DNA from: Cephalopachus bancanus | Lineage: Eukaryota > Chordata > Mammalia > Primates > Tarsiidae | Direction of reading: 5' to 3' | Length of the DNA stretch: 64,000 nt | Assembly: GCA_027257055.1 (NCBI GenBank) | Contig: JAPVLO010000232.1 | Span: 2,976,001 to 3,040,000, forward strand | In this document: positions 1 through 10,982 of the stretch, piece by piece | Position numbering within the stretch: position 1 is the first letter of the stretch | Layout of the letters: every line of letters begins with the position of its first letter | Translations under genes and position numbers: made by a program | Notes under the pieces: generated by a model | The model's input: only the letters and a program-made list of their open reading frames with translations | The model's database searches: none | Told to the model about the DNA's origin: nothing

Positions 1-388
1 GGAGAAGTTTTCCCCACCTTGTCTTTCCACTTGGCTGCTCAGAGTGTGTCCTTTATAGTTAACTGATCATAGTAAGCAAAGTGCTTCCCCAGTTTTGTAC
101 GTTGTTCTGGTGAATTCTCGAATCTGGGAAAGGAGGGAAACATCCACATGAACAGTCAGCTAGGCAGAAGTGTGGGTGGCCTGGGCACCCCCTCGTAGCT
201 GGTGTCTGAAGTGGAGACAGTCTTGTGAGACTCAGCCTTAAGCCCGTGGAGTCTGACGCTCCCTTTGTGTAGTTAATGTCAAAATCGGGCTGTGTCAAAA
301 TTAAATTGAATTGTTGGATGCCCAGATGGTGTGAGAGAATCAGAGAATTGGTATTGGAGACCGCCCATACATGTGGTATCAGGGGGAA
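1..388 (+). mobile_element. ERV-type LTR fragment (probable)
   Basis: The stretch resembles the 3' part of a mammalian endogenous-retrovirus LTR. The best-matching segment runs from about 235 to 388 and includes the phrases 'tgtcaaaattaaattgaatt' and 'ttggagaccgcccatacatg'. The left edge runs off the window and no second LTR or internal region is visible, so it would be a solo or broken LTR. The family is not assigned. Confidence 0.4.
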
Positions 389-394
389 AAAAAA

Positions 395-790
395 TATATC
401 ACACTTTCAAAATTACCAATGTGGATATCTTTTACCCAGAAACTCCACTTCTGAATGATGTTACTGACATTCTTACCAGCACGCAAAATGATGTAAATAC
501 AAGCTTATGCATTTGGGCACTGCTTGGAGTAGTCAGAGAATGGAAACCTCCGAAGAATCATCATATAAGAGCTGGTTACATTACTGAACATACATACAAT
601 GGAATTCTGTATTGCCATAATAAAAAGATTGAAGAAGCTCTATATGAACATGGAAAGACCAAGATATATTGTTAACTTGGAGGAAAAAAGCAAGATGTAG
701 AGCAGTGTTTATAGCATGCTACGCCTTGTGTTAAATGAAAAAGGATGAAGAGGATAGATTTGCATTGGCTTGTACACACGTTTAAATTTT
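395..790 (+). mobile_element. Old L1 (L1M-type) 3' fragment
   Basis: The sequence follows the 3' end of an old L1 in order: a stretch matching 'acccagaaactccacttctg', then 'catacaatggaattctgtat', then 'ccaagatatattgttaactt' and 'agcaagatgtagagcagtgt'. An open frame of 114 codons over this stretch is a decayed ORF2 end or a chance frame, not a gene. The fragment stops where a young Alu starts. Confidence 0.75.
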
Positions 791-1102
791 GTCTTTCGAG
801 CCGGGCTCGGTGGCTCAGCCTGTAATCCCGCGCCTTTGGGAGGCTGAGGTGAGTGGATTGCCTGAGCCCGCGGGTTCGAGACCCGCCTGGGCAGCAAGAC
901 CTTATCTCTACAATAAATCAAAAAATCAGCCGGGCGTGGTAGCACATGCCTGTAATTCCGGCTACTTGGAAGGCTGAGGCGGAAGGATCGCCGGAGCCCA
1001 GCAGGTCGAGGCTGCGGTGGCCGGAAGCGGCCACTGCACTCCAGTCTGGGCGACAGAGTGAGACTCCAACTCAAAAAAAAAAAAAAAAAAATTTTGTGTT
1101 TC
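784..1102 (+). mobile_element. Young Alu with target-site duplication
   Basis: A full dimeric Alu occupies about 800-1091. It has a head reading 'gccgggctcggtggctcagc', a middle linker 'caataaatcaaaaaatcagc', a right monomer with 'agcccagcaggtcgaggctg' and a poly-A tail. It is flanked by a duplication of about 14 bp with one mismatch (784-797 and 1089-1102, 'aaattttgtctttc'). The B box is a perfect GGTTCGAGACC. It belongs to the same young type as the copies at 34.4, 35.3, 38.7, 45.5, 49.6 and 60.8 kb. Confidence 0.93.
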
Positions 1103-1770
1103 TGTAGCTTTGGGGGTACAAGTGGTCTGTGTTTACACAGATGTTTTATATAGTGGCGAAGTACCTGCCACCCCCACCCGTGCACATTATACCCAATAGG
1201 TAATTTTTCATCCCTCTCCCCCTCCCCCTGAGTCTCCAGTGCCTGCCAAACCCTTCTCTATGTCTTTGCAGAACCACAACTGAGCTCCCCCTTCAAGTGA
1301 GAACATGCGTAATTTGGTTTTCCATTCCTGTGTTACTTCACTTAGGATAATGTTCCAATTCCATCCAAGTTGCTTCAAAAGATGTTATTTTTTCTTTTTT
1401 ATGTCTGAATAGTACTCCATTGTGTGTGTGGATACCACATTTTCTTTATTCACTGATAAGCTGATGGGCATTTAAGTTGATTCCATCTCTCTGCGATTTT
1501 TGAGTGGTGCTGCAACAAACATACAAGGGCAGGTGTCTTGTGTCTTCTTTCATTGGGAGATACCAGTGGGATTGCTGGATCAAGTTGTAGATCTACTTTT
1601 AGTTCTCTGAGAAATTTCCACGCTGTTGTTCAGAGGCTGTACTAGTTTACATTCCCACCAATAGTGTATAAGCATTCCCTTTCCACTACGCACATGCCAG
1701 TATCTATTATTTTTTAATAATAGCCATCTGACTGGTGTCAGGTGGTATCTCATTGTGGGTTTTATTTTGC

Positions 1771-2083
1771 TTTGTTTGTTTGTTTGTTTGTTTGTTTGTT
1801 TGTTTGTTTTGAGTCAAAGTTTCACTCTGTTGTGCAGGCTGGAGTGCAGTGGCATGATCACAGCCACCATAGCCTTGACCTACTGGGCTCAGGCGATCCT
1901 TCCGCTTCGTTCTTTCAAGTAGCTGGAACCACAGGCATGCACCACCACACCTGGGTAATATTTTTAGGTTTATTGTAGAGACAATGTGTTGCCAAGTTGT
2001 CAGGCTGGCCTTCAGCCCCAATCCTCTTGCCTCTGCCTCCCAAAGTGCTGGGATGACAGGCATGAGCCACCACTCCCAGCTCA
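1771..2083 (-). mobile_element. AluJ-like, with (TTTG)n tail
   Basis: An antisense dimeric Alu of the older AluJ type. Its A-rich tail has become a (TTTG)n run at about 1776-1812 as read on the plus strand. A candidate target-site duplication 'ggttttattttgc' (1758-1770) and 'ggttttaagttgc' (2086-2098) brackets it. It sits inside the antisense L1. Confidence 0.88.
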
Positions 2084-2117
2084 TTGGTTTTAAGTTGCAT
2101 TTCCCTGATGATAAGTG

Positions 2118-2446
2118 ATTTTTTGTTTTGTTTTTATAGTTGTGGGGTAGAAGTGAGGGTTTTCTAGGTAAGCAGGCTGAGTGCTGGTGAAATCTGGGCT
2201 TCTAGCTGGTCCCCTTCCCCCTGACAGTAGACCAGTTACCCATTGTGTTGCCACATGCCCCCTCCCTTTTCACTCCTTCCCTCCCCTAGCAGTGTCCAGA
2301 GACTGCTGATCTCACCCTCGTGCTAATGTGATGAGTGTTCAGAGCCTGCTTCTGAAGGAGACCAAGTGGTCTTCAGTTCTCTGTCTCTGTGATAGTTCAC
2401 TGACATGATGGTCTCTAACCGCATTCAAGTTGCTGTGAAGGCCCTT
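2118..2446 (-). mobile_element. Short L1 3'-end insertion inside the antisense L1
   Basis: After a T-rich stretch (2114-2136, a reversed poly-A tail) there is an antisense L1 3' UTR with 'ctctgtctctgtgatagttc'. It repeats material already covered by the host L1. Host sequence resumes at about 2447 with 'tgtttgttggccatttgcat'. It is therefore most simply a 5'-truncated L1 of about 330 bp inserted into the host. Its duplication is not readable. Confidence 0.6.
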
Positions 2447-2508
2447 ATGTTTGTTGGCCATTTGCATAGTCTTTTAGGAAAGATATCTGTTCATGTCACT
2501 TGTCCACA

Positions 2509-2796
2509 TTTTTTTTTGAGTTGGAGTCTCACTCTGCCCCCCAGACTGGAGTGCAGTGGCACACTCATGGCCACCCCAGAGTCAACCTGCTGGGCTCTGG
2601 CAATCCTTCCGCCTCAGCCTTCCAAGTAGCTGGAACTATAGGCGTACGCTACCACACCCGGCTAATTTTTTATTTATTGTAGAGATGAGGTCTCGCCAAG
2701 TTGCTCAGGCTGGTCTCCAACCCATGGGCTCAGGCAATCCACTTGCCTCAGCCTCCCAATGTGCTGGGATCACAGGTTGAGCCACTGAATCCAGCC
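2509..2796 (-). mobile_element. Alu, intermediate between AluJ and the young type
   Basis: An antisense dimeric Alu. It already carries the young-type phrases 'gagttggagtctcactctg' and 'ctgctgggctctggcaatcc' but lacks the rebuilt hairpin around the B box. The short flanking matches 'cacttgtccac' and 'cactggcccac' are a possible target-site duplication. It is inserted in the antisense L1. Confidence 0.85.
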
Positions 2797-3574
2797 ACTG
2801 GCCCACTTTTTAATGAGGTTTTTTTTTTTCTGGTTGATTTGTTCGAGTTCCTTATAGTTCTGGATATTAGTCATCTGTCAGATGTGTAGTTGTAAATGTT
2901 GTCTCCCATTCTGTGGGTTGCCTATTTTCTCTGTTCATTATTTCTTTTGCTGTGTGGAAGCTTTTTAGTTTAATCAAGTTCCACTTACTTATTTTTGTTA
3001 TTGTTGCATTTGCTTTTGGAGTTTTAGTCATAAATTCTTTGCCTAAGCCAAAGTCCAGAAGAGGTTTTCCTAGGTTTTCTTCTAGAATTTTTATAATGTT
3101 AGATCTTACATTTAAGCCTTTACCCCATCTTAAGTTTTGTATATGGCAAGAGATAGGGATCCAGTTTCATTCTTGTGCATGTAGCTATCCAATTTTCCTA
3201 GCACCATTTATTGACAAGGATGTCCTTCCCCAGTGTATGTTTTAGTCTGCTTTGTTGAAGATCAGTTGGTTGTGGATATTTGGGGGTTTATTTCTAAATT
3301 CTCTATTCTGTTCCTTTAGTCCTTATGTCTGCTATAGTGCCAGTATCATGCTGTTTTGTTTACTATAGCCTGTAGTATAAGTTAAAGTTGGGTAATGTGA
3401 TGCTTCCAGCTTTGTTCTTTTTCCTTAGGATTATTTTGGTTATTCTGGCTCTTTTTTGATTCCATATGGATTTCAGAATTTTTTTTCTAATTCTGTGAAA
3501 AATGACATTGAAATTTTGATAGGATTGCATTGAATCTGTAGATTACTTTGGATAATATGGTGATTTTAACAGTT

Positions 3575-3822
3575 TTGATTCTTCCTGGAAGCCAGGCATA
3601 TCCAAATAGGAAAAGAAGAAGTTAACCTACTTTTCTTTGCAGACTATATGATCCTATACCTTGAAAACCCAAGGGAATTTGTCAAAACCCCTTTGCACTG
3701 ATGAATGACTTTAACAATGACTTGGGGTATAAAATTAACATGCAAAAAACAGCTGCATTTTTATACACCAACAACAAACAGGCAGAGAACCAAATAAAAA
3801 ACACAATCCCATTCACAATAGC

Positions 3823-3861
<39 letters not shown>

Positions 3862-5601
3862 CCCTTGGCATCATCCTAACCATAGAATTGAAAGACCTTT
3901 GCAATGAAAACTACAAAACACTGCTCAAAGAAATCAAAGAAGGAGCAAACAAATGGAAAAACATTCCATGCTTATGAACTGGAAGAATCAATATTGTTAA
4001 GATATTGTTAATATTGTTAAGATATATCAATATTGTACACCCTACCCAAGGCAATCTACAGATTCAATGCAATACCCATCAAATTACCAATATCATTCTT
4101 CTCAGACATGGAAATGATAATACAGAAATTCATATGGAAATAAAAAAGAGCACAAATAGTCAAAACAATCCTCAGAAAAACAAACAGAGCAGGAGGTATC
4201 ATACTTCTAGGCTTTAAACTTTATTATAAGGTTACAATAATCAAAACAGCCTAATAGTGGTACAAGAACAGGCATATAGACTAATGGAACAGGCTAGAGA
4301 TTCGGGAAGCAGAACCTCAATTTCCCAACCATCTATGACAAAGCCACCAACAGCAACCACTGGGGAGAGGAGACCCTGTTCAGCATATGGTGCTGGGGAA
4401 GCTGGAGGACAGCATGCAGAAGAATAAAACAGTACCTATTCCTATCACCATACTCAAAAATCAACTCTAAATGGATCAAACACCTGCACACAAAACTTCA
4501 AACTATAAGAATGTTAGAAGAAAACACAGGAGACACGCTTCTGCACATTGAAATAGGTAATCACTTCTTGATCATAACTTCAAATGTCCATGCCATAAAA
4601 GATAAGATAGACAAGTGTGACTTCATCAAACTGAAAAGCTTTTGCAAAGCAAAAGAAACCATCAAGAGAGGAAGGAGACAGCCACAGAATGGGAAAAAAT
4701 ATTTGCTAATTGTGTATCTGAAAAAGGCCTAACATCCCAGATTTACAAGGAACTCAAACAAACCAAAAGGAAAAAAACCAACAGCCCTATTAAAAAGTGG
4801 ACAAAAGACATGAATAGACACTTCTCAAAAGAAGACATACAGGCAGCCAACAGATACATGAAAAAGTACTCAGCTTCACTAATCATCAGAGAAATGCAAA
4901 TCAAAACCACACCGAGACACTACCTAACTCCAGTCAGGATGGCCATCATTAATAAACCAAAAACAACTGCTGGGAGAATGTAGAGAAAAGGGAACACTTC
5001 TACATTGTTGGTGGGAGTGCAAACTAGTTCAACCTCTATGGAAAACAGTGTGACAATTTGTCTAAAAACTAGAAATTGACCTTCCATACGACCCAACAAT
5101 CCCCCTTCTGGGAATATGCCCAGAGGAAGTTGAACCATTTTACAAAAAAGATACTTGCACATGCATGTTTATCGCAGCACTATTTACTATAGCAAAACCA
5201 TAGAACCAATCCTGCTGCCCATTGACAATAGACTGGATTTAAAAATGTGGTTCATATACATCATGGAATACTACACAGCCATAAAGAAAAACAAAATTAT
5301 GGACTTCGTAGCAATTTGGGTAGATTTAGAGTTCGTCATACTCAGTGATCTATCATAGAAGCAGAGAACTGAGTACCACATGTTCTCACTCATAAGTGGG
5401 TCCTGAACATTCATCACAATACTACGAGAGAGGGATCCCACAGAATGGGACACTGCCAGGAGAGGAGCAGCATATAACATTACTTAGGGTACCCAATCCT
5501 ATACCAGGGTAAGTGAGTCACCTGCACACAGACTACTTATGTACCTAATTCTGACTTTACATTTAATATAAAATAAAGAAAAAACATGTTGATTCTTCCT
5601 G
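3575..5601 (+). mobile_element. 5'-truncated L1 inserted in an opposite-strand L1
   Basis: A sense-strand L1 of about 2.0 kb (3588-5588) begins in the reverse-transcriptase region. The catalytic FADD has become FADY in the frame over 3640-3660. It runs through the ORF2 C-terminal region and the 3' UTR to an A-rich tail (5570-5585). The 13-bp target-site duplication 'ttgattcttcctg' lies at 3575-3587 and 5589-5601. Deleting the insert plus one copy restores a continuous antisense L1. ORF2 is broken by stops and by a CA expansion, so it is not functional. Confidence 0.9.
3823..3861. repeat. (CA)n microsatellite inside L1 ORF2
   Basis: A run of about 19 CA dinucleotides replaces part of the decayed ORF2 sequence of the inserted L1. 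It probably expanded from a short native CA run after the insertion. Confidence 0.95.
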
Positions 5602-6620
5602 TTGATGAGCATGGAATGTTCTTCCATTTGTTTGTGTCTTATATAGTTTATTTCATCAGTGTTTTGCAGTTCACCTTGCAGAATCTTTCACCTCCTTGGT
5701 TAAATATATCCCTAGGTATTTTAGCTTTGGGGCTGCTATTGTAAATGGAATTTTCTTGATTTGCTTCTCAGCTTGGTTGATATTGGTGTATAGCAGTGCT
5801 ACTGATTTGTGTGTGTTGATTTTGTAAGATCATATCACTGGCATACAGAGATAGTTTGATTTCTTCTTTTCCAATTTGGATGCCCTTTATTTTTTTCTCT
5901 TGCCCAATTGCTCTGATTAGGAGCTTCATTTCACTTCTGATTGAGCTAATTTGAAGCTTCTCTCATCTTTCTTAATTAATCTAGTTAGTGGTCTATCAGT
6001 TTTGTTTATCTTTTCAAAGAAACATTTTTGTTTCATTAACCTTCTGTATTTTATTTATTTTGGCGGGGGAGGGTTTCAATTTCATTTAAGTCGGCTCTGA
6101 TCTCTGTTATTTTCTTCTGCTAACTTTGGGTTTGGTTTGTTCTTGCTTTTCTGGTTTCTTTAGGTGTGATGTTACATTGTCAATACGTGATATTTCTGTC
6201 TTTTTCATGTGAGCCTTAAGCACTACAAATTTTCCTCTGAGTGCAGCTTTTACTTTGTCTCAAATAGTTTGATAATAGGTGTCATTGCTGTCACTCGTTT
6301 CAAAAAATTTTCAAATTTCCATCTTGAGTTCATTGTTGATCCAAAGATCATTCAGACATAGATTGTTTAATTTCCATGTGTTTATTTGGTTTTGAAAGTC
6401 CCTCTTGGAGTTAATTTCAGTTTTATTCCACTGTGGTCTGAGAAGGTACTTGAAATGATTTTGATTTGTCTGTGCTTATTGAGACTTGTTTTGTGGCCTA
6501 CCATGTGGTCTGTCTTGGAAAATGTTCCATGTGCTGATAAGCAAAATGCATACTCTGTGGTTTGGGGGTAGCGTGTTCTACGGATTTCTAGGTCCATTTG
6601 TTCTATAGTCCAGTTTAATG

Positions 6621-6835
6621 TATATGCATTTTTTAAATCTCTGACAGGATGAGAAACTAGCACCAACGGTGACTGCTTGAGTAGAAGCAAGAGGACTGAG
6701 CAGGTGAGACACTGGGAAAGAGGGACGTTGTCTACAGTTCGTTTGTGAAATTTTTACTCGAGAAAAGTAAAAGCTGCATGCTTGTAGCAGGCAAACCTGG
6801 AAGGGGCCCCAGAGATCCTATCCCACCCCAACTCC
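6621..6835. other. Unassigned sequence between L1 and MIR
   Basis: There is no recognisable coding, RNA or repeat signal in this short stretch. Confidence 0.5.
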
Positions 6836-6985
6836 ACTTTAAAGTTAAAGATGTGGAGATGGTGGTCCAAAAAGGATCCCTGGCTCAGACAGCTCTCAGA
6901 TCAGTACAGAGCTGGCACCAGAAACCAAGGCCTCCAGCCCCCAGATCAGTGCTCGTTTGGAGACCACTAGACTATGTGCCCCTCT
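6836..6985 (+). mobile_element. MIR element
   Basis: The block 'cagagctggcaccagaaacc' followed by 'agatcagtgctcgtttggag' has the order and spacing of the MIR right half ('...agagctggga...cccaggtct...'). It is strongly diverged, as expected for an ancient SINE. Confidence 0.6.
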
Positions 6986-7065
6986 AGGACAGAGCACAGC
7001 CGGGTATGATCAATATTAGAGTGTCTGGCACATGCCCACTATTTATTAAAAGTTTTCTGCATAAA

Positions 7066-7222
7066 GCAGGTGTGATGGCATATGCTTGTAGTCTCTGCCA
7101 CTCAGGAGGCTGAAGCAGGAGGATTGCCTGAGTCCAGGAGCTTGGGACTGCAATGAGCTATGATGGTGCCATTGCACTCCAGCCTGGGCAATAGAAAAAG
7201 ACACTATTTCTAAACAAATGAA
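7066..7222 (+). mobile_element. Partial Alu (right-monomer-like)
   Basis: The sequence 'ctcaggaggctgaagcagga' through 'cactccagcctgggcaatag' is an old Alu monomer or truncated Alu with a short A-rich end. It abuts an L1 3' end. Confidence 0.85.
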
Positions 7223-7560
7223 CAAAAAAAGTCTGATTATGAACTTCGCAGCAACTTGGATGCACTTAAAGTCTATAATACTGAGTGATCTATCACAGAA
7301 ACAAAGAACCAAGTTTCACATGCTCTCACTCATAAGTGGAACTTGAACAACTAACATAACACTATAAGAAAGGGATTGACAGTAGTGGGAAACTGCCAGG
7401 GGATGCGGGGGCAGGGTGGGATCGGCAGTTGTGGGAAACTGTGGGGGTGGGGAGCACACCTCATCAACAAGGGTACCTGCGTAATTAACATTTGTATACC
7501 TAACCCTGAATTGCACCCCACATATTTAAAATTTAAAGAAAGAAAAAGAGAAAAAAACTA
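7223..7560 (+). mobile_element. L1 3' end, type-A 3' UTR
   Basis: A 5'-truncated L1 consists of the last ORF2 codons and the 3' UTR. The order is 'agtgatctatcacagaaac', 'tctcactcataagtggaac', a G-rich tract (7370-7450), 'cacacctcatcaacaagggt', 'cctgaattgcaccccacata' and an A-rich tail. The G-rich tract holds an imperfect internal duplication of the 'cagtagtgggaaactgcc' unit. The same module recurs at 18738, 53140 and 61224. Confidence 0.85.
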
Positions 7561-9125
7561 AAAAACAAAACAAAACAAAAAAATAATCTGAATGAATTAA
7601 CTTCATGTTGTTACATTTCCTGTGAGCCTTGAATCTTTGACTAAGCTAATTAATTAATTAATCATAGCCTCTGAGTGATGACGATTTGCACTCCCCAACT
7701 GTAATAGAGTCACATTTTCCTTGAGGCCATAAATGATAGGATGTCAGGAACCTTGATAGAGAAACATGTCTAGTGAGGGACCCTTTAACATCCATCAAGT
7801 AAAATGCCATAAGCAACTACCCATATTTCACCTTCTTGCAGAATCAGCCTATGCAAGAACAAGAAAGGGAAGAGAAAAATTAGGTGAATATGCCAATATT
7901 TAATATACTTAACATAGCACTCAGGAGAATAAAAATTATTTATTTGCACGCAGATTGTCCAACAAAGCCAATGCCCACGGGCAGAGCCTTCGAATTATGT
8001 GGCTATAGTGGTGACCGTGGTGATTTGGCAGGTTGTATCATGCCGACTCCCTTCCTTCTAGTCCAAACTTATTAATTTAGCTCCAAATGCGATTATAAGA
8101 TGGCTGATAGATGTCCCTTTCAAAACCTGAGATGTGCAGCATGTTAGCATCATGACTGCCTACAACTCTGCCCCCAAAGACACAGCACTCACACCAGCCA
8201 GGGGCAAAAATTTAGAACCCACCAGAACATAACCATTCATCATTCATAACATGTGACAAATCGGATTGTGTCTAAACAGGCTGGGAGAGTTCCGAGGGAG
8301 ATCAGCTAAGTAAGACAATAAACACATTGGGAAGGCAGATTGAGTAAGGCTGTCATTGATGGATGCACGTTTGGTAAATCAAAGAGATCTAAGGCTTATG
8401 GGGGAGTCCCATTGGACAGCTTCTGGTCACACGTTAGAGGCACGTTTGGGTCTTCAGACATGCTGGGTTGACTGTGGCAAAGGGAGCAAGCACGATCAAA
8501 GCCGCCGGAGGGAGAGCGGGTAAGTGAGATGAAAGGAGATCAAATCCCATTATAACCAATTCCATCACAAAGAAAATTTCACCTTAACAAAAGTCTATCC
8601 AAACCTCAGGCATTGGCCCATAATAATCATATATTGTTCAAATCCCCCAGTGCGAAGCCTGCTGTTCTTCAGTCCTTCTGTATAATGGTCTCTAGTTATC
8701 ACAAGACTAGCACATCCCTATCTGCTGCTTGATGAATTACTTGCTGCATGTGACAATACCCACATTCTCTACCAACCCTCTGACTGTGGGAGGTGACTTT
8801 TGAAATGCTCTATGGGAGGGGGATGTTTTGAAACATTTTAAGGAGTTGTTCCTAATGAGAATCTTCACCTCATTTCATAGCTTCCCATCAAACCAACTGC
8901 CTGCTCTAGCGTCATTAGGAAGACTGTTTAAAATGTTAGATGATCACCTCCAAATAAGTAGAATGCAAAATTCTTTTGAGGTTTATAAAGATATTACCTC
9001 CTTGATTATTTGTTGTAAATTTGAGCCCAATCTTTTGTTGCCCTTTTCGTTTCTATTAACTGTTTGACGTGCAAGAGGGGTTTTTTTGTGAAGTCAAATA
9101 TAGGGTTATTTCCTCTTCTTTTTTC
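7561..9125. other. Unassigned unique sequence
   Basis: About 1.5 kb with no convincing open frame, RNA gene or repeat. A TTAATTAATTAA-type AT palindrome lies near 7647-7662. A locally CpG-bearing patch 'aagccgccggagggagagcg' lies near 8500. I see no splice-like architecture. Confidence 0.5.
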
Positions 9126-9295
9126 TGGTTTTTATTCTGCTGTACATATTTAAGGTGTACAACATCATGTTTTGATACACATATAAATAGTGAAGTAGTT
9201 ACTATAGGCAAGCACATTAAAATATTCGTTATACCACCTGGTTACCCCTTTTTTGTATGTATGGGAAGAACACCTAAAATCTACTCTTCTAACAA
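9126..9295 (-). mobile_element. Old L1 3' UTR fragment, antisense
   Basis: The stretch 'tatttaaggtgtacaacatc' to 'atatt...ataccacctggtta' corresponds to a common antisense L1M 3' UTR segment. It is diverged. Confidence 0.65.
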
Positions 9296-9760
9296 AAATC
9301 CAGAATGCTTAAGAATGTGTATCATAGCTTTGCTTTTAATAGAAAAAGGACTGGAAGCAATACACATGTTCATCTAAGAAGGATACAGACATAATGATGT
9401 ATTCTTAAAACAGAAAAGTACATAGTAGTAAAAATTAATGAATATGAATCCATAGTGAAAAAAATAAGTTTCAGGCAGATATATGCAGTGTGACACATTT
9501 ATATAAAGATAAAAGCATACAAAGCAATATAACATGTTAAGAACACATGCATGAATGTTAAAAATATAAAAACATGTATGGAAATAAGAACAAACAATTC
9601 AGAACATCAGCTTGGGATAAGGTAATTATGGTGGGTTTCAACTATACCTACAATATTTTGTTTCTCAAACTGAGGGATAGATCCCTGGTTTTATTAAATC
9701 TTTGGAATTTTGTAAATATCTAAAATATTCCACAATTTAAAGCAAGAAGGAGTCAGTGGC
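9296..9760 (+). mobile_element. Old L1 (L1M-type) 3' end, sense
   Basis: The phrases 'tcatctaagaaggatacaga' and 'gtgtgacacatttatataaa' and the region 'gggtttcaactatacctaca' follow the order of an L1M 3' end. It meets the antisense piece at 9126-9295 head-on. That could be a 5' inversion or two separate insertions. Confidence 0.6.
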
Positions 9761-10050
9761 CAAAGCAGTTTGGAATATAAAATGCCACGTCGGCATTCTT
9801 GATGCCTCTGAACTAAGTTAACTCAAGTAATGACATTTATTTAGTGCCATGGCCACCTCTGCCCATAATCTTAGTAGCTGGTCTTGTCCTGGGGTGCATG
9901 TGTCCTGCCTTCCATTAATCAGTTATGTAGTTGACATTTCTCTGACCCTTGTCTTGAGAGTAGGTCAGAGTTCTACTGAAGATAAGTTCATGGACGTCCT
10001 TTATTTCACTTGCATGGAGTGGCTAGTTTATCAGCTAGATGGCAGCAATT
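9761..10050. other. Unassigned unique sequence
   Basis: No feature could be supported here. Confidence 0.5.
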
Positions 10051-10059
10051 TATTATTAT

Positions 10060-10982
10060 TACTCTCTTATTTTTTATTTTATTTTAATTTCTTATTTTAA
10101 AGACGTGGGGTACAGTTCAGGATTGGGTATACAAGTGGTCATCATACAGGTAAAGTTTGGGCCTCCCTTTGATCTCCACTTCTCCTGTTTTAAGATCAGG
10201 TACCCTTATTGTTGCTGTGTTCCCCAACCCTTACCCTGGCAATATCCCACTACTGTCAATCCCTTTCTTAAAGTATTATGATAAATGTTCAGGGTCCGCT
10301 TATAAGTGAGAACATGTGGTACTCTGTTCTTTGTTTCTGTGATAGATCACTGAGCATGATAGACTCTACCATCCAAGTTGCTGCGAAGTCCGTATGTTTG
10401 TCCTTCTTTATGGCTGTGCAATATTCCATTGTGTATATGTACCACATTTTTTTTATCCAGTCCAGTTTCAATGGGCAGCACAGTTGGTTCCATGTTTGTG
10501 CTATTGTGAATAGTGCTGCAATAAATATGCATGTGCAGGTATCTTTTTTGTAGAATGATTTGAGTTCCTCTGGATATATTCCCAGTAGGGAGATTTCTGG
10601 GTCATGTGGAAGGTCAATGTCTAGTTCTTTTAGAAATCGCCACACTGTTTTCCAAAGAGGTTGCACTAGCTTGCATTCCCACCAGCAGTGTAGAAGCATT
10701 CCTTTTTCTCTGCATCCTCACCAGCATCTGTTGTTTGTTTTATTAATGATGGCCCTTCTTACTGGGGTTAGGTGGTATCTCAATGTGGTTTTAATTTGCA
10801 TTTCTCTGATGATTAGTGATGATTAGCGCATTTCTCTTTTTCATGTGTCTGTTGGCTGCCGATATATCTTCTTTTGAGAAGTGCCTATTCATGTCTTTTG
10901 CCCACTTTTTAATGGGACTGTTTGGGGTTTTTTTCCTTTCAACACTCTTGAATTCCTTGTAGATATTATTATTCTCAATGTG
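10060..10982 (-). mobile_element. 5'-truncated L1, antisense, type-B 3' UTR
   Basis: A T-rich reversed tail (10060-10100) is followed by an antisense L1 3' UTR containing 'ggtacagttcaggattgggt' and 'gggcctccctttgatctcca', then ORF2 end sequence to about 10982. This 3' UTR variant (type B) differs from type A upstream of the last 40 bp. It matches the sense copy at 49330-49607. All ORF2 frames are broken. Confidence 0.85.

Larger units (their letters stand above)
1103..6620 (-). mobile_element. L1, antisense, host of several nested insertions
   Basis: The antisense of an L1 runs from its 3' end (about 1103) back into ORF2 (about 6620), where it is 5'-truncated. Characteristic antisense ORF2 blocks are present at 1320-1760, 2450-2508, 2805-3587 and 5602-6620. 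The pieces join collinearly if four insertions are removed: an AluJ (1771-2083), a short L1 tail (2118-2446), an Alu (2509-2796) and a 2-kb sense L1 (3588-5588). No ORF2 frame is intact, so this is a dead element. Confidence 0.85.

Noticed and set aside
331..675. 114-codon frame at the window start
   Set aside because: The DNA matches the 3' part of an old L1, so the frame is a decayed ORF2 end or chance.
9126..9760. A 5'-inverted old L1
   Set aside because: The antisense and sense parts could not be placed at adjacent consensus positions, so I list them as separate fragments.
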